DNA of 64,000 bases from Zygnema circumcarinatum (taxonomy: Eukaryota > Streptophyta > Zygnematophyceae > Zygnematales > Zygnemataceae). The stretch is taken from positions 1,472,174 through 1,536,173 of the forward strand of contig CM074817.1 of the NCBI GenBank assembly GCA_037447605.1, read 5' to 3'. The notes beneath the pieces are model-generated. The model had not been told where the DNA came from, did no database searches, and worked only from the letters and a program-made list of their open reading frames with translations. Of the stretch, positions 48,801-59,303 are shown piece by piece; within the stretch, counting starts at the first letter, position 1, and each line of letters begins with the position of its first letter. The position numbers and the translations under genes are program-made.

Positions 48801-51800
48801 GCCAAACCCTCGTCCCCCTACACTTTACATAGAAATGTTGTTAACTGAGATCATGATGCACAATATGCATAACGTGATCATGTTGGGTTTTTCTCACTGT
48901 GACTATCTCTCCAGCAAAAGAGACAAACGTAGATGCTCAACATTGCGGGCAACTTCAGTCACAAACCTGATTCAGCTCCTTCAGACCACAGGATACTAAA
49001 AAAAAGCCACAAGCCATGTCCAGAGCAGAACTAATAATAACAAGAAGAGATTTGAGAATCTCACCAAAAGTGCAAGTGTATGCATCTGCAGAGTTGTCAT
49101 AGCCTGCATCACAAGCGCAAGTTGGCCGGCTTCCATTGAAAAAACAGGCCCCATTGCCCCCACATGCACCCTGAGGCTGGCTCGCATTGCAGAAGAAATT
49201 GCATGTGGCCGCATCTCTTTGGTCGCTGCAGGTATCGTTTGAAAAGCAGTTCGTTTCAATGCCAGTGCAGTCCCTTTCCTGGCCGTTCACGGTGATGGAG
49301 AATTCTTCCGAAAAGTAGTTGTTGTCGAAGTAGAAAGCGACGTCTTCAAGTAATCCAAAGTCAAACACCAGTGGTCCTGCGAGAAGGTTGTCTGCTAGCG
49401 ACCTGCAGAAAGTAGGGTATCTGCTTGCTTCAGATCACAATGATTCTTTGGGGAGGAGCTACTTAGAGAATATTGGCCGTCTCTTTGTTGTGGTGGGGTT
49501 TTTTTTTTTTCTGGTCTGCTAGCTGCTGTTTGCGAAGGTATGTGAAAGTTGAAGAGTGAAAGACAAGTATCTGCTTCAAAACTGATGGTTTCTTCTTGCT
49601 TCCGCCTTGGCCAACACACTAATCCGTTATCCATGGATTTGCATTCAGAAAAGCACAAAGTTCAGTTCGCCCACATCTGTGTTATGGACTGGAGCCCTCC
49701 AAAGGTCGATGGAATATTGCCGGTCAGTTGATTGTTGCTCAAAATCCTGCCACACGAGAGATACCCATCTCAATTTGGGGTCTCTAGTTGGCCTTTCATT
49801 AAATGGTCGAGGTATCCAAGCACATACAGATTCAGAACGAAGCTGTTTTCAAGTTCAAGGGAAGTGGTTTTTATTAATATGAATCGTTTCATTTCCGCCA
49901 CATTTCATTTTCCTTCCGCATCTTTATGTTTGCTGTCGTAGAGCCGTTAGGGAGTTTGGAACGTGATAGGGTCACATACAATTGGCTTCGTACACAATGA
50001 CTCACAGAATTTGAAGGGCTCTGAGGTAGCCAATTGACGCAGGAATTGGACCGCTTAGCATGTTGTCGGCAACATTTCTGTACGACCGACAAGCAGCAAC
50101 TTCAAGCATGAACCATATTCCAAGCGGACCACTGCTCAAGTGTAAGATTTTTATAACAAAGAAAACTACAAACCAGGATTTTTTTCTAGCTGATATAGGT
50201 CCATTTTTTATTAGGAGAAATGTTTACATATTTTAGCTCTGACACTTCCACAAGCTTAAAAAATGTTTATCAACTATCCCGTGCCTATGTAAGAATTAAA
50301 AGATCATTTGGGTGCTATGACCGAGATTCTGATTGCTCGGAAACATAGTTGAATCAGCAGTCAGAAGAACTTTTGCTATCGTCCTTCTTCTAATGCAGTC
50401 GGTCCGAAAGCCGCTTGAACACACTTCACAAATGCTGCTTATAAGGATTTTCATTTTCCAACTACTAAAATATCCTTCCCACAAACCGATTGCTGCAACT
50501 AAGACGCAAGTGACTTAGATTGTACCATTTGGAGACACGTACTGTCTGTCTCCGTTTTCCCGCAACGTGCACGAAGTATTTCTACAGTGTTGAACTTCTT
50601 TACGCATATGTCTACGATGACAGATTACAAGTGGATCACAAGTCGGACCAGTGGATCGGCAACCATTGGACAACCACTGGATGGCAATGGGTGTCCCATG
50701 GTTCGCAACCATTCAACCAATGGTTGCCAATCATTTGCACCCACTGGTTCGCAACCAGTCGAGTGGTTGGTCTATTGGTCCGACCTGTTGAGTGGAAGTG
50801 TTTTAGCAAGCGTCGATCTGAACTTGTATGCTTTCCCGTTTATACAGAATCCAGCGATCAGGAATCACTGGCACTTACAGTTCTTGAAGAGAGGTCAGGT
50901 TGCGAAAGGCTGAGGGGAGTCCACCCGTCAGCTTATTATCTGACAAAATTCTGCGCATCATCCAATGTTAGCAAACCAATTATTTTCAAAAGTTCCTAGA
51001 AGTATCTGACAAAATTCTGCGCATCATCCAATGTTAGCAAACCAATCATTTTAAAAAGTTTCTAGAAGTATCTGAAAAAATTCAGCGCATCATCCATTGT
51101 AAGCAAACCAATCATTTTAAAAAGTTTCTAGAAGTATCTGACAAAATTCTGCGCATCATCCATTGTAAGCAGACTAATCATTTTCAAAAGTTTCTAGGAT
51201 TATCTGACAAAATTCTGCGCATCATCCAATGTTAGCTAGCCAATCATTTTAAGACGTTTCTACAAGTATCTGACAAAATTCTGCGCATCATCCATTGTAA
51301 GTAAACCAATCATTTTAAAACGTTTCTAGAAGTATCTGACAAAATTCTGCGCATCATCCAATGTTAGCAAACCAATCATTTTAAAAAGTTTCTACAAGTA
51401 TCTGACAAAATTCTGCGCATCATCCATTGTAAGCAAACCAATCATTTTGAAAAGTTTCTGAACGAAAGCGAATATACGACTGCAATTTATACTATCAGCA
51501 CAGGGGAAAAAAAGGTGGTCGAACTAGCAAAGCCATGGCTTTCTCCAAGTGCAGGTTAGGAGTATTTAGGATCTTTAGGGTTTTTAGTACTTAGGGTTTC
51601 CTTCGGCTTTTAGGGTTTTAGAGGCATAGCAGATGATCCTAAGAGAGAGGGAAGGAACCATACAGTCTCTTTAACTTTTGAAGTCGACCAATGCTGTCAG
51701 GAATGATGCCCATAAAATTGTTGTTCGACAAATCCCTGAATCATTTCAAACAACGGAGTATGTGACCTAAGAAACGAATATTCGACATAGAACAAAATAG

Positions 51801-54800
51801 AAACATCACAAAGACTTTAGATCTCCCGACAATAATAGGTGTTACAGATGCAATGATCTGCCTGTACGGGTTTCGCATTTCTGGGTTGTACATTGTTCAG
51901 AAGTGAGTGCAGGGTCTGATCGAAGTGGGGCTCCATTGACTGGTGATAGGATTCGTCAAGATTTAATTAACCCGTCATTCTTTTCCATTTATCAACGGAA
52001 GTCAAACTCACAATTCCTCCAACGTTGCTAGGCTGCCAATGGAGGGCGAAATGCTGCCATTCAGTTGGCTTCCACTCAACTTTCTGCCAACACAGCCACT
52101 TGCCCTTCAGTTCGCCAAATTGGTGATCTTCAACTAGAAGGCAATGCACATTAGTTATTTACATTCAACCACAGGTATTCATTCTCCGTTGAGTATAGAT
52201 TGATGATTACAAAAATAGCAAATTATAATTAGAAAGTGACTCTATTGAGAAAGAGGCTGTCACGGTCTACAACGACTACAAGGATAAAGAGCGATCCGCA
52301 ACCAATCCTCCGTGGTGCCACGACCGGAAAACCACTAAATGGAAACTAAGGAAGCAGCTGCATCTGACCTAAAAAATATTTTGATGCAAAAAACGTTATA
52401 ACTATTTCAATCATAGGACTGCGAGAGCAAGTGATTCAAGACATCCATCACAGAAAAATGTGAAAGGGGAAATGCAAGATGCTCACATTTTGGTTATTAC
52501 TTTGGGTGAACCTGTGCAGAATACGCCCCACCAGCTGCATACGGGATCTTTAGAAGGGTCCCAATTCTTGAGATACTTTTGAGGATTCGTGATGGCCATC
52601 TTGAACGCCAAAAGAATGACGGCTGCATCATGGCGTTCTCCCAACAATTCAACAGAAAATATGTCTCATCGTCAATTACTTGAGCTTGCTCTCACCATGA
52701 TCCCACCCGTGCTGCTCGAAAATTCACGGAATTGTAAAATCGGCAGGCCGGCGTTTGCAAAGCAGATTCCAGCACCTTCCAACGATTATGGAAAGACTCT
52801 TTCAGAGCTGGACTCCACTCACTAAAAAGAGGTAAAATGGGTTCAGTTACAGTATTTGCCCACAGTCCCAAATACAAGTCAAAAATATGCAATCAGAGTG
52901 AAACTACTCCGTGTCCCCATTGCGAGTGTCGTTTAGGTCAGCCACGAGAAAAATGAATATTCATGCGGCGATCACCAAAACTCATGCACTCTCACTTGCA
53001 CCTTGAGCAGCAAAGTATACAAAGAGCTGACTTTGCCCGTACTATTGCCATGTCTCAACAATGCCTGGAAGCCCCACGGCACATGCGGCTTGTGCTCAGA
53101 AGACTTGTTTCTTCATGCGCACCGCAGCTATTTTCAAAGTTAAAATGTTAGAATCGGGCAAGGTTCTCAGCTGTACTTGACAATATCATTCGCTATAAAA
53201 CTGACACTTCTATGGACAGATCAATAAAATCTGAAAGAGACGGAGAAGTGTATCTTCCCTATCTAGTCCTAAATTGAAACACTTCGTTTTGTATGGTGAT
53301 TCATTATTCGTTATCGTTAGCGTGCAATGTTACTATTACTTTTAGCGTGCAATGTAAGCCTTTCAAATAAAAAGATCGAAAGGTAAAGGTGAGGAGGAAT
53401 GAAGCATAGAAACTTTGTTGATGAGTCTTATAATAGGGGTAGTCAGACATTGACCATCGCCAAATCAATTAAGCAAGCCTGTCGGGCGAATTAAGCATTG
53501 GCTAGATACGCATTTCGGTACGGCTGTTTACGGCGGAGCCGCGGATCCCGACCCGGAATTACTTTGACTTTTAGTACAGTACTGTATACTGTACTGAATT
53601 CGGGAATTTAGTACGGCCATGGTCAATGTCTGACTCCCCCTGATAGTGTATCGAAAGCAAGAAAGGGTTTTGGTTGAAATCATGAGACCAGCCGCGACAT
53701 GCATATATGTGTCCATTACCTTCTGGAGAAAGTGGCGGCGGCGGTGGCCGTCGTGGAGGGGGTCGTGGTGGCGGGGGTCGAGGCCGCGGCGGAGGGGGGC
53801 GAGGAAGGCGAGGGGGGGGTGGAGAAGACTCTGCGAGAGAGCACAAGGAGCACACAAAATAGCTCACAACAATCGCCAATTTCTGAGAAAAGCACACTAA
53901 CTTTCTTGTCTCAGAATTGACAAGCGTTTTCTTGCAACAGCAACTCCAATCGGAACCGTTTGTTTCCCTGAATTGGACCATTAGACATGTTAAGAAAACA
54001 TGAGGCTTATTTTTTTCCGTTTAAAATGGGGAATGTAGAGCTAAGAAAATAGTTAAGTAACTAAGTTGAAAGAAGCGTTCAGAATCCTCAATCATTGCAG
54101 CCACTACCTCCTCAAGCAAAAATGGACACTCAAACTAAAGAAGCTGTGGTGACTTACTTCTGCGTATGTATGTGTGAGCAGAGCTACTCTCTGTGGGAGA
54201 CATTATTGAAGATTTCAGCCAACATTGGAACTGGCCTCCGTCTCCGTAACCGTTTCCTTGGGTTATAGAAAAACCGACGCATTGGCACAAGCTTGTACAA
54301 AGCTGAATGCATCCGTCCGCAGAAAGAACAAAAGCGCTGCCAATGTCATTCAAAATAGCAACTTTATTTGGAACATAGTCGTAAGTCGCAGCTGGACCTC
54401 CAACACATGTTCCTGCGCAACCGAACATAGTGAAGGAGCGACGCACGTCCGCATATCAGAACATTGGTAAAATAAAAAAAAAATCAAATCATCAATCAAT
54501 CAATTCATCATCAATCAAAATCAATCAAATCAATCAATCAATCAATAATCTTGTTCACTTTTTACCTCCCTTGCGACATACAATCTGATCAACTCCTTTT
54601 GACAAAGAGAGGAGATGAAGCACTGTTTCTACCGCCTCTAACAGGATTGGGTTGAAGTAGAGTGGACTACTTGCGGAGAATTCAAAACGTACCTTCGGAG
54701 CTTCTAAAAACTTTCACCTCAGTTGAAGTGAGGGGTTCGCCGCTGCTGAGGTACACCCAGACGAATTTTCCGCGTAGAGCCGAGCACGTCTTGACGAAGG

Positions 54801-57800
54801 GAAAGCCGATGCTCGTGTTTGAGTACTTGAAGACGTTACCGGGGTCGCACTCCTGGTTTCCCCCCCCATTGAATGTGGAGTTGCTATCTCCCACCCACAC
54901 AGCCACTCCGTTCATCCGCTCTTGACAACAATCTGTCCGGCCGTACAGCATGACCTTTCCCACAGCCACGGTCGCGAGCAGGTCCACTTTCCACCACTGC
55001 GGTGGACCGTTAAGCGTATGCGAGCATGTAAATCCTTCCGTAGAGCAGCCGCCATCACCTAAGGAGCCGTCCACCGCTTTCAGTGCTGAAAATTTTAGGA
55101 GAGTGCTGGACTGAAAAGCGGGTCTGTTGAAAGCCAAATCGCCTGCCATTCCCATTACCCCACATTTGATTCCAATGGTGTAAGTGCAGATTACACTAAA
55201 GCATATAAACCAGTAGGTTTAAGCCTGGCGGAATATGGACATGTTCGCAATAGCCACAGGACCAAACAGCAAAGTATGTCGGAGTTTCGTATACTTCACG
55301 AGCCAGTCTTGTCATTGTTTTTTTTGTGCTGACTGTATCGTTGGCCTATTCCTTTTCCTTTCTTCACCTCCTTATAATCATCTGTGTTGTCTACGAGAGC
55401 CAATCCTCTGATAACTAGACCAGCTTTTCTGCATCGTTTTTGGTTCCCGAATGCGACTATGGGGTTCCAGACGTACCTTCGACCGCTCCTAAAACCGCTC
55501 CAAAAACCTTCACTTCGCATAAAACGAGCGGCCAGCCGCTGAGAACCACCCAAACGAATCGTCCAGCCAACAGGGAGCACTTCTTGACGAAGGGAAAGCC
55601 TCTGCTTGTGTCGGAGTAGAAAAAGACGTTACTGGGGTCGCACTCCTCGTTCCCGTCGGCGTTCCATGTGGAGTCGTTGTTGCCGATCCACACCGTCACT
55701 CCGTTCATCCACTCTGAACAGCAGTCTGTACGGCCCCACAGCTCGACCGAGTCCACCCTCGCACGCGCCAGCAGGTCCACCCTCCACCAATTGGAGGGAG
55801 CACCGAGCGTGTGTGAGCATGTAAACGTGAAGTAGTCGCCGCCTCCATCAGAGCCGTCCACCGCCCTCCCAGCGACACCACCCCACGCCTCGCTGGACTG
55901 CAAGGCAGGTTTCTGCAGAGCCAAATTTTCTGCAATGCGGATTCGTGCAAAAAGAGAGATGCAAAAGAAACTTGGCATCGGTAAACCATTGTTGCCTCGT
56001 TTGGAAAGAGAAATAGTCATACAATCACACGCATCCTATTCATGGGAATACTAAGTCCAAGACGCTCACGGCCTAACCTTTTCTTAGATACTTTTTTGTA
56101 CCAGTCGGCTAAGCATGATGTTTGACGACCAACAGCACTACAAACCGAATTACTGTTTCGTAAGGAACGATGGTTGCATTAGCTCACATTCTCTTGCAAA
56201 CCGAGATGCAGGTAGGAGTGGGAAAAAGAGCGGAAGGCGTACCTCTAGGGCCTCCAAAGACCTTCACTTCACACAAAGTGAGGTAGTCGCCGCTGCTGAG
56301 GTACACCCAGACGAATTTTCCGCTTATAGACGAGCACTTCTTGACGAAGGGAAAGCCGATGCTCGTGTTTGAGTACTTGAAGACGTTACCGGGGTCGCAC
56401 TCCTGGTTTCCCCCCCCATTGAATGTGGAGTTGCTATCTCCCACCCACACAGCCACTCCGTTCATCTCCTCTTGGTTAGCAACTGTCTGGCCGTACAGCA
56501 TGACCGAGTCCACAGTCGTGGTGGTGAGCAGGTCCACTTTCCACCACTGCGGTTCACCGTTAAGCGTTTGTGAGCATGTACGAGTGTCTGCCGTGTAGTA
56601 ATATCCATCACCATAGTAGTTGTCCACAGCGTTTTGTGCCACAAGAATAGTGCTGGACTGAAAAGCTGGCTTCTTGAGAGCCAAATTGCCTGCAATACCC
56701 ATTATGCCAAAATTGATTCCAATAAATGTAAAATGCCTATTGGGCTTGGCTTGGCGGAAAGGAAAAATGCTCTGGTAACAAAGCTAGAGAACCGAATAAA
56801 AACGATCTCGGAGTCTGGTGTACTTCACGATTCAGTCTTTGCATAACTTTCTGTGCTGACTGTATTGTATACGTATTTGTTCATGATTCATGTTCATGTG
56901 AGCAGCTTTATTATCTGGCTGAATCAATCCTTTGATGGTTGGACCAGCTTTTCTGCACCTGTAGTAAATAGAAACCTTGAGCTAGCTTGGAGCACATACC
57001 CATGTCTCGTCGAATGTACAATATTCTGTTCGTTGTAGTCCTCCATTCTGAGACAGGACGAGTGTTGAGCTTTTTCCAGCACGAAAAGCTGCCATCACTT
57101 CTTGGAGGATATTCGATCACAAAAGCGATGCAGCTGCAAGCGCTGTTGCAGGAAGCTTCGCACTCCGTCGCTGACGTTACAGTCAAGTTGGACAGATCAA
57201 AATCTGCTGACTCCAGATTATCATATCGGTCATATTCGTTCAAGAGTCCGGCACAATGGTAAGAATCACGCTCTACAAAACATAGCAGAAAGGTAATTGG
57301 TTAGAGGGTGGAAATGGTCGCAATCTCAGTCAGTCCAAAAAGATCATCAAATCACCAATCTCAACTTAAGAATCTCAAGCTTTTCAAAAGGCACACTTTT
57401 TCAATCCAGCGAAAAATCTTGCGGTTCGTTTTCTTTTCACCCTCGTCGTCTCTCCCTCACTCGACCCCCGCCTTCCCGTGTTTTCTATAACTATGTTCTT
57501 TAACAGTTTCTTGCAATGCCCACTCAGATTAAACGGTTCATTTCCCTTGATTGACCAGCTTATGCTGTGAAAATAGTGAGGCTCCATTTTGGTTTTTTGT
57601 TCCAAACTGAAAGCAAAGGTTTCTTCGTGAGTCTATTTCTCAATCTGGAGCTAAGATTGACCCGAACTTAGAAGATGTTGATGACTTACTTTCGCGTACA
57701 TACATGTCACCAAATGCAACGCTCTCTAAGTTGGCAATATCATACTTTAGCCAACAATTGAGTCCGCCATCCCCATCACTCGTACGAACTCCGAGGCATT

Positions 57801-59303
57801 CGCAATAGCTGGTGCACTGAGCAATGCAATCTTCAACGGATGACACAAGGACATATTTGAAGTCGTACCCCCAATTTTCACTGTTAGCCAAATAGCGGAA
57901 CGTATCTTTTAGGCCTGCACATTCTCCTGCACAGCCAGGATCGCGTGTACAAATCAGTATCTCAGGTTAAACCGTTCGGGATCGTAATTCTTGGAAGAGG
58001 TGGAGATGCAATTGGTGAGGAAGGCAGCAAGACTACACAAGCCGACACGTCAGCTCATAAAAAGTCTCACAAGTTTTCTTGTTTTCACTATGAACCATCA
58101 GGAATAGCCGTGGCTACGTTCAACCACCGTAGCAACTTACAAAATTGAAAGAAGAGAAATATTAGATTGGACTGTTTGCTTTCTTCAGTTGGAGTCTCTA
58201 TACATGTGAATCTTAAGGCATCATGATACTTCTATCCAGCAGCAAATGTTTAAAACACTTCAACATGGCAGACACTCTCTTCGCGCAGCAATACTAACTC
58301 AAAAGATGTGGGGACTTACTTGTCCGTATGTATGTGTGAACAACGGTACTAGTCGTGAGAGGAGCTATTGCATATTTCGAAAAACAGGTGAACTGGCTCC
58401 CGTTTCCGTAACCTGCCCCTTGGCTTACGACGAATCCAACACACTGGCAAAGCCCTGCGCAGAACTGAGCGCATTCCGCCACAGATGAGACATAGGAGAG
58501 ACCGATGTCATTCCCCAAAGCATCTGTACCTGCTGCATAGTCAAACGTATCTCCAAGGCCTGGACATTCTCCTGCAGAGGCAAAAAACGAGGAAGGAGCG
58601 AGTGCAAGTATGCAGATCAGTATCTCGGACACATCTCAATTGACTTTAATAGTGGCTTATGTCTCCCACTGCACTTTAAAGGCGGAGTTGGACGGTGCAG
58701 AATGGAATAGGACTACAAGCAGAATAGCCAGCTTATGAAAAAGCAGGCAATTTTTTTCTGCTGTGAAAGAACACAGCAGTAATAATGTGAAATCAACGCA
58801 GATTGAAGTGGTTATATTTCCTTAGTTGAATCGTGGGGTACAAGTTGAACTCGAGTTACTCTTCCAACTTCAACCTATCCCGCACATTCGTCATGACTCC
58901 CTCCTCACGCAGTCACAGTCTTCTGCCCTTCCACTCTCCATTCTCTCTTTTTTTCAATTCAAGATTTATCCCTGCTTCCCCTCTCCCATTTTCCTTCTCC
59001 ACTCCCCCTCTCTCCTCCTTATCTTCCCGCATTTCCTCACGACCTCCCACTCCTACCACTTTCTCAATTCTTCCTGAACCACACTCTCTTTCTCCTCGAC
59101 TCTCCTTTCTAGCAATAAGGCACAGGCTACCGCCCCCACTCTCAGCGTCCATGTCCGCGAAGCCCCCCTATTTTCCTCTCCTCGTCCCATCCCCCTCTCC
59201 CTCCTCTCTCTTTCTCACACTCCTGCCCTACCGACCCACCTTGCGCCCGTCCACAAGTCACAGCGAGGATGACCAGAGCTGCAAAAGCGAACCACTGCGC
59301 CAT
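44213..59303 (-). CDS. Secreted mosaic protease: PAN / F-type lectin / LRR / EGF / papain / LysM
   Basis: Minus-strand gene of at least 27 exons and about 1,730 residues. Exons: 59303-59240, 58571-58320, 57926-57690, 57272-57000, 56689-56243, 55929-55477, 55142-54693, 54412-54158, 53830-53720, 52637-52512, [joint unresolved], 52083-52012, 51735-51664, 50950-50879, 50077-50006, 49746-49675, 49402-49065, 48817-48629, 48340-48114, 47818-47681, [joint unresolved], ~47410-47168, 46942-46763, 46311-46168, 45812-45697, 45512-45423, 45289-45182, 44829-44632, 44425-44213. Signal peptide [20 protein letters not shown]. The chain keeps one strand and one reading phase across nearly all introns, which argues for one gene rather than several. 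Likely acts outside the cell on wall, matrix or microbial glycoproteins (inference). It could still be two genes split near 52-53 kb or near 49 kb; there is no new signal peptide or start codon in those places that I can see. Confidence 0.72.
46168..46942 (-). CDS. Mosaic gene module: two EGF-like exons
   Basis: 46942-46763 (180 nt) and 46311-46168 (144 nt), both phase 1-1. Each has the six-Cys EGF pattern: [20 protein letters not shown] and [20 protein letters not shown]. Confidence 0.75.
46299..46486. repeat. 94-bp imperfect tandem duplication across an exon acceptor
   Basis: 46299-46392 and 46393-~46486 both start GTGCAGGGGGAGACTGCCC and share TATCGTTCG/AATCGTTCG, AAAAGTATTCAAAGA.TTTGTA and ATGAGTT. 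The first copy includes the start of the second EGF exon of this gene; the second is intronic. Confidence 0.85.
47168..48817 (-). CDS. Mosaic gene module: papain-type (C1A) cysteine protease
   Basis: Exons 48817-48629, 48340-48114, 47818-47681, ~47410-47168. Catalytic features of papain: oxyanion Gln in GIKDQTLC, nucleophile Cys in CRTCWIFA (family: CGSCWAF), His in [11 protein letters not shown], Asn in [16 protein letters not shown]. All four are present, so activity is expected. No I29 propeptide (ERFNIN/GNFD) was found before it; LRR and EGF modules occupy that place. The intron after 48114 begins CAG|GCAAGT (GC-AG). The joint between exons 3 and 4 conflicts by one base with the best acceptor (47411); an upstream acceptor at 47441 would keep frame. 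Confidence 0.82.
48568..48592. repeat. (AACG)n microsatellite
   Basis: Six AACG tetramers in the first protease intron, with a reversed CGTT-rich patch (TTCGTTCGTTTGTTCGTTTT) at 48463-48482. Together they could fold back on each other. Confidence 0.8.
49065..52637 (-). CDS. Mosaic gene module: plant-type LRR domain and EGF
   Basis: 52637-52512 encodes an LRR N-cap ([31 protein letters not shown]). Five LRR exons, each exactly 72 nt and phase 2-2, follow: 52083-52012, 51735-51664, 50950-50879, 50077-50006, 49746-49675. They carry the plant LxxNxLxGxIP pattern, for example [14 protein letters not shown] and [14 protein letters not shown]. 49402-49065 encodes the last LRR ([14 protein letters not shown]), a cap and an EGF-like module ([20 protein letters not shown]). 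The step from N-cap (phase 1) to first LRR (phase 2) needs a small exon that I could not place. Confidence 0.72.
50638..50788. mobile_element. MITE-like TIR element, copy 2 (151 bp)
   Basis: Ends ACAAGTCGGACCA (50638-50650) and TGGTCCGACCTGT (50776-50788) are 13-bp inverted repeats with one mismatch. The inside is made of GGTTGCCAACCATT-like words in both orientations. It lies in the intron between LRR exons 3 and 4 of the mosaic gene. No clear target-site duplication. Confidence 0.75.
50939..51464. repeat. 66-bp tandem repeat, eight copies
   Basis: Copies start at 50939, 51005, 51071, 51137, 51203, 51269, 51335 and 51401, exactly 66 bp apart. Each begins TCTGACAAAATTCTGCGCAT. On the minus (sense) strand each unit contains GCGCAG|AATTTTGTCAGA, the acceptor and first bases of LRR exon 3. 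Only the copy nearest the exon is joined to coding sequence. Confidence 0.97.
53573..53595. repeat. Perfect 9-bp inverted repeat
   Basis: AGTACAGTA (53573-53581), 5-nt spacer, TACTGTACT (53587-53595), in the intron after the Pro-Arg linker exon. Confidence 0.7.
53720..54412 (-). CDS. Mosaic gene module: PAN domain 4 and Pro-Arg linker
   Basis: 54412-54158 (255 nt, phase 1-1) encodes a fourth PAN domain close to PAN 1 ([36 protein letters not shown]). 53830-53720 (111 nt, phase 1-1) encodes a linker of Pro runs separated by Arg ([16 protein letters not shown]), possibly hydroxyproline-glycosylated as in wall proteins. Confidence 0.7.
54479..54546. repeat. (ATCA)n-like simple repeat
   Basis: Irregular AATC/ATCA units in the intron between lectin exon 3 and PAN exon 4 of the mosaic gene. 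Confidence 0.85.
54693..56689 (-). CDS. Mosaic gene module: three F-type lectin (F5/8C-like) domains
   Basis: Three single-exon domains, each phase 1-1: 56689-56243 (447 nt), 55929-55477 (453 nt), 55142-54693 (450 nt). Each begins NLALxKPAxQSS or [12 protein letters not shown], has AVD, CSxTL, WW(K/R)VDLL, a Cys-Cys pair in domains 2 and 3, and ends with (V/L)CEVKVFG or TEVKVF. This is the fucolectin/F-type lectin (FTP) pattern. The fucose-site motif H-x26-R-x-D-x4-(R/K) is complete in domain 3, lacks only the last basic residue (Trp) in domain 2, and is lost in domain 1 (Gln for His and for Arg). Confidence 0.82.
57000..57926 (-). CDS. Mosaic gene module: PAN domains 2 and 3
   Basis: Two single-exon PAN domains, both phase 1-1. 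57926-57690 (237 nt): [44 protein letters not shown]. 57272-57000 (273 nt): [41 protein letters not shown]. All keep the central Cys triplet and the Cys-Trp/Phe near the end. Confidence 0.75.
58320..59303 (-). CDS. Mosaic gene module: signal peptide and PAN domain 1
   Basis: Exon 1 (59303-59240) encodes a 20-residue signal peptide ending CGRAQ and stops in phase 1. Exon 2 (58571-58320, 252 nt, phase 1-1) encodes one PAN/apple-like domain: [48 protein letters not shown]. Six cysteines with the CxxxCxC core typical of PAN_4-type domains, which bind proteins or carbohydrates. Confidence 0.75.

Noticed and set aside
50096-50155. Possible extra LRR exon (sense [11 protein letters not shown])
   Set aside because: Lacks the 72-nt length and splice signals of its neighbours. 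At most a decayed repeat.
50939-51464. Regular repeats resembling a CRISPR array
   Set aside because: Units are contiguous 66-bp copies without unique spacers, in a eukaryotic intron, and are derived from a splice acceptor.
52692-52892. Extra upstream coding segment before the LRR N-cap ([19 protein letters not shown]...)
   Set aside because: It can be forced into phase only with a weak acceptor and has no family match. The simpler exon 52637-52512 explains the N-cap.
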